Of a stretch of DNA of 6,803 bases, positions 1-6,803 are shown one piece after another; positions within the stretch are counted from its first letter, which is position 1, and every line of letters begins with the position of its first letter. A program made the translations under genes and the position numbers. Under the pieces are notes generated by a model. That model searched no databases, had not been told where the DNA came from, and saw nothing but the letters and a program-made list of their open reading frames with translations. The stretch comes from Planctomycetota bacterium (lineage in GTDB: Bacteria > Planctomycetota > Phycisphaerae > Phycisphaerales > SM1A02). Location: positions 1 through 6,803 of the forward strand of contig RFQW01000091.1 of assembly GCA_009924765.1 (NCBI GenBank). Direction: 5' to 3'.

Positions 1-276
1 CAGGATGCAGGCATCGCGTCGGCCGCGCTCACCACGGCTGAGGGCGTGTTGGCGCACGAGATCACGGTGTTCAAGGACGTGCTTCGGATCGATGTTCAGA
101 CCCGGACTCCGGGCGTCGATTTCCCTTCGGCGTGGCTCCACCGCCTCGAGCGTCAGGTGGATGGCGTGGGTTACTGGATCGTGTCGCGTGAACACCTCAT
201 TGCCATGAAGACGGCGACAGGCCGACCGAAGGATCTGGAGGATGTGCGCGTGCTCTCGCGCCCCGATGGGGCATGA
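1..276 (+). CDS. Nucleotidyltransferase-fold protein, 3' end only
   Basis: The frame is open to the left edge and ends at a TGA (274-276), so only the last 91 residues are visible. They contain the segment RIDVQTRTPGVDF followed by an aromatic W, then REHLIAMKTATGRPKDLEDV near the C-terminus. From family knowledge, a hydrophobic-R-I-D strand followed by GVdFeeAW and a closing LIamK.A.GRpqDl.D helix is typical of small bacterial nucleotidyltransferase-like proteins (the MNT/AbiEii-like superfamily). The Asp of RID would be the third metal-binding Asp of that fold. The N-terminal GS motif and the first two Asp residues lie outside the window, so catalytic competence cannot be judged. Some relatives act as toxins or in defence, many are uncharacterised. 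A GTG at 46 would give a shorter ORF, but homology-like sequence continues upstream of it. The convergent neighbour is a DUF4143 ATPase. Confidence 0.72.
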   Translation, partial: QDAGIASAALTTAEGVLAHEITVFKDVLRIDVQTRTPGVDFPSAWLHRLERQVDGVGYWIVSREHLIAMKTATGRPKDLEDVRVLSRPDGA

Positions 277-315
277 ATGGGGCGGTCGCCGTGGCCGTGG
301 TGGGTTCCAACTCCC

Positions 316-348
316 AAGCCCCTCGGCGCTCGCACGCCGGGGGGCTTT
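316..348 (+). terminator. Terminator-like hairpin between convergent genes
   Basis: The left arm 316-328 (AAGCCCCTCGGCG) pairs with the right arm 335-347 (CGCCGGGGGGCTT) over 13 bp with a single G-T wobble, around a 6-nt loop. The hairpin lies 40 nt after the upstream stop codon. The T tract after it is short (CTTT, then GTGTTGG), so termination by the intrinsic mechanism may be weak. On the opposite strand there is no T-run after the stem. The location between two genes that end towards each other supports a terminator role. Confidence 0.6.
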
Positions 349-377
349 GTGTTGGCGCCAGATGACATCGGGCGGGC

Positions 378-1541
378 TCAACGCCCAAGCTGGCCCGCGA
401 GCGACGGCAGCGCGGTGACCGGCAGCGCCTCGATGCCCGGCCGCATCATGAATCGATCCTTGCCCTGATGCACCACCCACAGTCTGTCGAGATGGAGGTC
501 CCGCTTCGCGATCTCCATGGACTTGCTCACCTGCGGGGCTTCGGTGCACTTCACCTCGATCCCGAGTCGGCGGTTGCCTCGCACCACCAGCAGATCAAGT
601 TCGGCCCCCTGCGGGGTGGCCCAGTGGTGGCACTCTGTGCCTTTCGCGCCCAGAGCGTGCACGGCCTGCTCCACCACGAACCCTTCGAACGATGCGCCGA
701 CCTGCGGACGCTCCCGCAACTGTTGAGGGGTCGATACGCCCAATACCGCGTGCAGCATGCCGCAGTCGCGAATGTAGACCTTGGGCGCCTTCACCTGCCG
801 CTTCGCGATGGAAGCCTCCCACGGCCGCAGGATCCGCACGGCGAAGAATCCCTCCAGCGTCTCCAGCCATCGGCGCACGGTGGCCTCCGATGTGCCGAAC
901 GCGCGCGCGAACTCGGAGGCGTTCCAACGCTGCCCGTGCCAGTGTGCCAGCATCTGCCAGAAGCGGCGCAACTCGGCGGGCGGCATTCGCAGGCCCACGT
1001 CCAGCACGTCGCGCTCCAGATAGGTGCGCAGGAAGGCCTCGCGCCATTCCATGCTCGCGGCATCGGAGCGGGCGGTGAAGGATCGTGGAAAGCCACCTCG
1101 CAGCCACAGCCGGTTCCAGGCCGATTCGCCCACCTCGTCGATGGAGAGCCCATCAAGATCATGAAACGCGATCCGCCCCGCAAGGCTCTCGCTGCCGCGG
1201 GTGGAAACCTCGGGAGAGGCGCTTCCGAGCAGCAGAAATCGTGCCGGCAGAGGCTTGCGGTCCAGCAGCGGCCGCAAGGGCGGGAAGATGGCAGGCAGTC
1301 GCTGCACCTCGTCGATCACGACGAGCCCGCGAAGACTCGACAGGATCGGTTCGGGGTCGGACAGCAGGCGCAGGTCGCGCTCCGACTCGAGGTCGAACAC
1401 GCGAGACGACGTGCCGAGTTCGCGGGCGAGGTTCGTGGCCAGCGTGGTCTTGCCGACTTGGCGGGCACCCAGCAGGGCAACCGCCGGAAACGAGCGAAGC
1501 AGACGTCGGATCGTGCGCACGTGGTCGGACCGGTCGATCAT
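378..1541 (-). CDS. AAA+ ATPase with C-terminal DUF4143 (PD-(D/E)XK-like) domain
   Basis: This 387-residue protein has a P-loop GARQVGKT (residues 25-32), a Walker B LVVIDEVQ (Asp77, Glu78), a sensor-1-like LLLGSAS (about 103-109) and the following SLAGRI (119-124) usual in this family. A helical, winged-helix-like region includes ASEFARAFGTSEATVRRWLE. The C-terminal segment has E-L-D at 314-316 and E-V-K at 329-331, which matches the degenerate PD-(D/E)XK core of DUF4143 proteins. Its biological role is unknown. Family members are scattered, horizontally mobile ATPases, some found near toxin-antitoxin or defence genes. The longer start at 1559 adds six residues, but the family normally begins with M-I-x-R just before the P-loop, which favours 1541. 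Neither start has a Shine-Dalgarno sequence. The 1559 ATG also sits inside an inverted repeat. Confidence 0.93.
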   Translation of the reverse strand: MIDRSDHVRTIRRLLRSFPAVALLGARQVGKTTLATNLARELGTSSRVFDLESERDLRLLSDPEPILSSLRGLVVIDEVQRLPAIFPPLRPLLDRKPLPARFLLLGSASPEVSTRGSESLAGRIAFHDLDGLSIDEVGESAWNRLWLRGGFPRSFTARSDAASMEWREAFLRTYLERDVLDVGLRMPPAELRRFWQMLAHWHGQRWNASEFARAFGTSEATVRRWLETLEGFFAVRILRPWEASIAKRQVKAPKVYIRDCGMLHAVLGVSTPQQLRERPQVGASFEGFVVEQAVHALGAKGTECHHWATPQGAELDLLVVRGNRRLGIEVKCTEAPQVSKSMEIAKRDLHLDRLWVVHQGKDRFMMRPGIEALPVTALPSLAGQLGR

Positions 1542-1549
1542 GGCGGTGC

Positions 1550-1577
1550 AGGATACCATGCAAATTCGACATCAAAA
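1550..1577 (-). promoter_or_regulatory. Candidate sigma70-like promoter of the DUF4143 ATPase
   Basis: Reading the - strand, TTTTGA (complement of 1572-1577) is followed after 16 nt by TATCCT (complement of 1550-1555). Then come 8 nt and the ATG at 1541. The -10 matches TATAAT at four of six positions. The -35 is weak. If real, transcription would begin at or next to the ATG, giving a leaderless mRNA, which would explain the absent ribosome-binding site. The inverted repeat covers the -35 to -10 spacer, as an operator would. This is inference from pattern only. Confidence 0.3.
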
Positions 1578-1593
1578 GAAGGATTTGCATGGT
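1555..1593. repeat. Perfect 11-bp inverted repeat, putative operator
   Basis: ACCATGCAAAT (1555-1565) and its exact reverse complement ATTTGCATGGT (1583-1593) flank a 17-nt spacer that is also AT-rich. The arm centres are 28 bp apart, close to three helical turns, so two protein subunits could bind the same face. The element lies immediately upstream of, or over, the 5' end of the DUF4143 ATPase gene and within the 1542-1693 intergenic stretch shared with divergent mnmA. It stands out from the GC-rich surroundings. A stem-loop in RNA is an alternative, but only if transcription starts upstream of it. Confidence 0.6.
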
Positions 1594-1693
1594 TCAGGGT
1601 GGGTCACGTCGGAGGCCGCCGGGGCCGTTCCAGCCTCGCCAGATCACCCGCGCACCATCACCAACGGCGCTTGCGGCGCCCTAGCATGCGCGG

Positions 1694-2810
<1,117 letters not shown>

Positions 2811-2821
<11 letters not shown>

Positions 2822-4013
2822 CGATTTGCGGCGCGCTGGCCGTGCGCAGCCACAACATGCCAAGCACCGCACTCGCCAGCGATCCTGCGATCACGCCCAA
2901 TTTCGCTTCCGTGAGCAGCAGCGAGCCATCGGCGGCCTGCTCGAATGCGAGCGTGGCGATGAACAGGCTCATGGTGAAGCCGATGCCGCACAGCAATCCA
3001 ACGCCCGCGATCGATCGCCATGAGGTGCCTTCGGGCAACTGCGCCACACCCAATCGCACGGCGGCACCACTGGCCAGCATCACGCCGATGGGCTTGCCCA
3101 GCAGCAGTCCAAGCGCAGCGCCCCACGCCACGCTGCCGAAGGCGCCCCATCCCATGCCGCGCAGATCCACGCCGGCATTCGCAAGCGCGAACAGCGGCAG
3201 CACCGCGAACTGCACCCACGGCATCAGCGAGTGCTCCAGGCTTCGCAGCGGGCATGCGGCCTGCGCGGCGGGTTCCACGGCACCGCGATCGATGGGCATG
3301 CACAGACCAAGCACCACGCCAGCCAGCGTGGCATGCGCGCCGCTCTTCACCGTGCACAGCCACAGCAGGGCGCCCACGCCGATGTAGGCCGAGCGTCGCC
3401 GCACGCCCAGGTGGTTCATCACCAGCAGCGCCACCACGCAGGCACCCGCAAGCCCCAGCGCCAGCCAGCCGATCGCGCCGCCGTAGAACAGCGCGATGAT
3501 CACGATCGCGGCCAGGTCGTCGATCACGGCCAGCGCCGTCAGGAACACGCGCAAGCCCGGCGGCACGCGCGAACCCAGCAGCGCCAGCGCGCCAAGCGAA
3601 AACGCGATGTCGGTGGCGGTGGGAACGGCCCAGCCTCGCGGCGCATCGCCTCCGCGCATCCACGCCAGCGCCAGAAAGATGCCCGCGGGCACCACCACGC
3701 CACCCGCCGCCGCGAACACCGGCAGCGAGGCCGCGCGCCAGGTGCGCAGCTGCCCATCCACCATCTCGCGCTTGATCTCCAGCCCCACCAGCAGGAAGAA
3801 GATCGGCATCAGCAGTTCGTTCACCCACTCGACCAGCGAGTGATCCAGCGCAAAGCCCCAGCGCCCCGTCAGCGCGATGCTCAGGCGCGTGTCATGGAAG
3901 AGCTCGGTGTATGCCCCCGAAAGCGGACTGTTCGCGAGCAGCATGCCCGCGGCCGCGGCCGCAAGCAGCACCAGTCCTGCGCGTACCTCGCCGCTTCCTG
4001 CCTTGTGAGCCAT
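2811..4013 (-). CDS. nhaA: Na+/H+ antiporter NhaA
   Basis: This 400-residue inner-membrane protein exchanges internal Na+ (or Li+) for external protons in pH and salt homeostasis. It has about a dozen hydrophobic segments. The family signatures are LLVGLEIKREMVDGQL (74-89), PTATDIAFSLG (131-141) with Asp135, and TALAVIDDLAAI (159-170) with Asp165-Asp166. Others are SGAHATLAG (224-232) with His227, GKPIG around Lys307, and GIGFTMSLFI near the end. These residues match E. coli Asp133, Asp163/Asp164, His225 and Lys300, so transport chemistry looks intact. The frame stays open 34 codons further upstream (to 4115), but that part is arginine- and cysteine-rich, unlike NhaA, and covers the start of the divergent aldolase. 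The start MAHK at 4013 is therefore chosen, although it has no obvious Shine-Dalgarno sequence. The 3' end overlaps mnmA tail to tail. Confidence 0.97.
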
Positions 4014-4075
4014 GTTTTCGAAGGTACCATCGCGCCGCCGCACAGCCGTGCAGCGATTGAACGAAACGCAACACC

Positions 4076-4079
4076 GGAG
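4076..4079 (+). promoter_or_regulatory. Ribosome-binding site deciding the aldolase start
   Basis: GGAG at 4076-4079 is 8 nt from the ATG at 4088 but only 2 nt from the in-frame ATG at 4082. The spacing favours 4088 as the true start. It is the clearest Shine-Dalgarno match I found at any gene start in the window. The 74-nt gap to nhaA (4014-4087) must hold the promoters of both divergent genes, but I see no convincing -35/-10 pair in it. Confidence 0.6.
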
Positions 4080-4087
4080 ACATGCAC

Positions 4088-5157
<1,070 letters not shown>

Positions 5158-5161
<4 letters not shown>

Positions 5162-5664
5162 TCGGCCGTCGCGCCATGCTCCGTTCGCTCGCGTGCCTGC
5201 TGCTGGCAGGCTGCGCCACGGGCGGAGGTGCGTCTGGTCCGAATGCGTCGACCACGCCCGGCACGCCGGTGTTCGAGCTGCGCGCGGCCAGCGGCAAGTT
5301 GCGTCCGGGCTGGACCGAGATGCCGGCGCGCGGCGGCGGAAGCCTGATCGTGTCGCCCACGCCGCTGCTGCGGCCGCAGGACTGCGACAACGCCGCGCTG
5401 AGCAAGTCCGACAGTCCCGCGCTGATTCTCAGCGTGAAGGCCTCCATGCGCGAGGCGCTCTCCGCCGCCACGCTGCCGATCGTCTACGACGAGAAGCGCA
5501 ACACCACCGAGTCGGTGGTGTTCATGGTGGACGGGCAGATCGTGTGGGTGGCGCAGCTGGGCATGCCGTACGGCCGCCAGGTGGCCGTGCGCATCGGCCC
5601 CAACGGCCTCACCGAGGACGAGGCCAAGCGCTGCATCGACGAGGTGCGGCGGATCGGGCGCTGA
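5158..5664 (+). CDS. Small lipoprotein, SecDF P1-head-like
   Basis: The 168-residue product begins with a short positively charged n-region (RR at 4-5), a hydrophobic core and a lipobox LAGC with Cys19. It should therefore be exported, lipidated and membrane-anchored. A Gly/Ser/Thr/Pro-rich linker (about 20-37) leads into one folded domain. That domain has a beta segment SLIVSPTPLL, a D-C-D-N-A helix start, VFMVDGQIVWVAQLG, and a final helix LTEDEAKRCIDEVRR. The order resembles the SecDF P1 head subdomain (vDG-x-v strand, closing l-teeEA helix) found in many small lipoproteins. This is a fold-level resemblance, and export function should not be assumed. The ATG overlaps the fbaB TGA. A second in-frame ATG at 5176 would also give a usable signal peptide. 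Its relation to the aldolase is unclear. Confidence 0.85.
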
Positions 5665-5679
5665 CGGTCCGGTCCGTGT

Positions 5680-6803
5680 TCAGCCGCGCGCCGATGCGCG
5701 CTGCAGTTCGGCCTGACGCGTCGGCTTCATCGGACGGCTCGCCTCGGTCTGTCGACGCAGCTCTTCCGCATCCATCACGTCCTCGCCGAAGCGCACCAGG
5801 CGCAGCGAGTTGGCGATCACGAACACGTACGCGCCCGCCTGATAGAAGGGCGTGATCCAGATCTGGATGCGGCCGGAGGCGGCAAGCGCCAGGCCGATCA
5901 CCGCCAGCAGCAGGGCCGCGGCGATGTTCATGCCGATCACGCCGCGCGCGCGACGCGCGAGTTCCAGCAGGAAGGGGATGTTGCGCAGATCGTCGTTCAT
6001 CAGCGCCACGCCGGCGGAGTTGGTGGCGATGTCGCTGCCTGAAAGGCCCATGGCCACGCCCACCTCGGCGCTGGCCAGGATCGGGCCGTCGTTGATGCCG
6101 TCGCCCACCACCAGCGTGCGATGGCCCTTCTTGATCAGGTACTTCAGTTCCTCGTGCTTCTCTTCGGGCAGGCACTCGGCCTCGATGCTGTCCACGCCCA
6201 CGGCCTCGCCCACGCGCGTGGCCACGCCCAGGCGATCGCCCGTGAAGATGCACACCTTGCGCACGCCCAGCTGACGCAGGCGCGTCACCACGTCGGCGGC
6301 GTTGCGGCGCAGCTTGTCCTCAAGGCCCACCGCACCCAGATAGCGGTCGCCCACCATCACGTGCACGCCGCTCATGCCATCGATGCGCGCGCTGGCCTTC
6401 TCCACTTCGGCGGCGATGCCGGGCTGCAGTTCCATCAGCCACTGCGCGCGACCTGCGCGCACCACGCCATCGGGGCTCTTGGCTGCCACGCCGCGGCCGT
6501 GCAACTCCTGATAGTCGCTGATCGCACGCGGCGTCAGGCGCGCCTTCTCCGCCGTCTCCAGGATGCTGCGCGCCAGCGGGTGGTTGCTGCTCTGTTCCGC
6601 GTCGGTGGCAGCCTGCAGCAGCACCGCGGCATCCACGCCCTCGGGCGACACCACGCCTTCGCTGATCAGGTAGAGCGCTTCGCGCATCATGGCGTGCTGC
6701 AGGCGGTTGCCGATGAAGCCCGGGATGTCCTTGTTGACGCGCACCGGCATCTTGCCCAGATCGCGCTGGTTTTGTTCCAGCCAGTCGCAGATTTTGACGT
6801 CGG
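5680..6803 (-). CDS. Hybrid: 3-hydroxyacyl-CoA dehydrogenase C-domain joined to P1B-ATPase C-half (5' partial)
   Basis: The frame is open from the right edge to a TGA at 5680-5682 (373 full codons). Numbering here starts at the Met at 6750. Residues -17 to about 43 (LGKMPVRVNKDIPGFIGNRL, REALYLISEGVVSPEGVD) are the end of the NAD domain and the start of the helical C-terminal domain of a 3-hydroxyacyl-CoA dehydrogenase. From about 44 on, the sequence is a P1B metal ATPase: SSNHPLA (54-60, the HP motif), HGRGV (84-88), FTGDR (169-173), LPEEK (194-198) and GDGINDGP (216-223). Two terminal membrane helices follow (roughly 260-310). The actuator domain, helices 1-6, the CPx metal site and DKTGT are absent, so this chain cannot form the aspartyl-phosphate and should not pump. 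It is either a gene remnant, a true fusion or an assembly artefact. The gap to the convergent lipoprotein gene is 15 nt. Confidence 0.8.
   Translation of the reverse strand, partial: DVKICDWLEQNQRDLGKMPVRVNKDIPGFIGNRLQHAMMREALYLISEGVVSPEGVDAAVLLQAATDAEQSSNHPLARSILETAEKARLTPRAISDYQELHGRGVAAKSPDGVVRAGRAQWLMELQPGIAAEVEKASARIDGMSGVHVMVGDRYLGAVGLEDKLRRNAADVVTRLRQLGVRKVCIFTGDRLGVATRVGEAVGVDSIEAECLPEEKHEELKYLIKKGHRTLVVGDGINDGPILASAEVGVAMGLSGSDIATNSAGVALMNDDLRNIPFLLELARRARGVIGMNIAAALLLAVIGLALAASGRIQIWITPFYQAGAYVFVIANSLRLVRFGEDVMDAEELRRQTEASRPMKPTRQAELQRASARG
6616..6645 (-). other. Junction between dehydrogenase and P1B-ATPase sequence
   Basis: This stretch encodes PEGVDAAVLL. Upstream residues match a dehydrogenase helix that normally reads like GxxspEdVDxxv and then continues with about 60 more dehydrogenase residues. 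Downstream residues match the ATPase segment that normally follows DKTGT by some 20-30 residues and commonly reads like gvd...LLxxAAxxEqxSxHPLA. The words GVDAA and VLL fit both families, so the breakpoint cannot be placed more exactly. No frameshift, stop or composition change marks it. Confidence 0.6.

Noticed and set aside
5686..5701. GCGCGC-CGAT-GCGCGC hairpin as a terminator for the lipoprotein gene
   Set aside because: The arms are only 6 bp of alternating GC, there is no T tract, and it lies inside the coding end of the opposite gene. Such runs arise easily in GC-rich DNA.

Overview
This is a GC-rich (about two thirds G+C by eye), densely coded bacterial window. It has five complete genes and one partial gene at each edge. 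The MnmA sequence style (a GCCS...DA segment before an NPCVRCN motif), the very short intergenic gaps and the weak or absent Shine-Dalgarno sequences would fit Planctomycetota or a similar phylum. This assignment is tentative, because there is no rRNA or other marker gene.

Left part (1-1600), accessory in character. The window opens inside the 3' end of a nucleotidyltransferase-fold gene on the + strand. A terminator-like hairpin follows, then a convergent AAA+ ATPase of the DUF4143 class on the - strand. The ATPase has a C-terminal PD-(D/E)XK-like segment. Its 5' end carries a perfect 11-bp inverted repeat in an AT-rich patch, which overlaps a candidate promoter and possibly a leaderless start.

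Middle part (1694-5664), housekeeping genes. mnmA (tRNA U34 2-thiolation) runs on the + strand and its stop overlaps by 11 bp the 3' end of a convergent nhaA (Na+/H+ antiporter). A 74-bp divergent gap separates nhaA from fbaB, a class I (DhnA-type) fructose-bisphosphate aldolase. The fbaB stop overlaps the start of a small lipoprotein gene in an ATGA arrangement, so these two form a translationally coupled pair. The lipoprotein resembles the SecDF P1-head fold.

Right part (5680-6803), the most surprising locus. One uninterrupted - strand frame joins the C-terminal domain of a 3-hydroxyacyl-CoA dehydrogenase directly to the nucleotide-binding, phosphorylation-domain remainder and last membrane helices of a P1B-type heavy-metal ATPase. 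The ATPase part lacks its phosphorylated-Asp (DKTGT) motif and everything before it. The join falls in a stretch (PEGVDAAVLL) that would look natural in either family. This suggests either recombination at microhomology or an assembly chimera, and it should be settled before it is called a new fusion protein.
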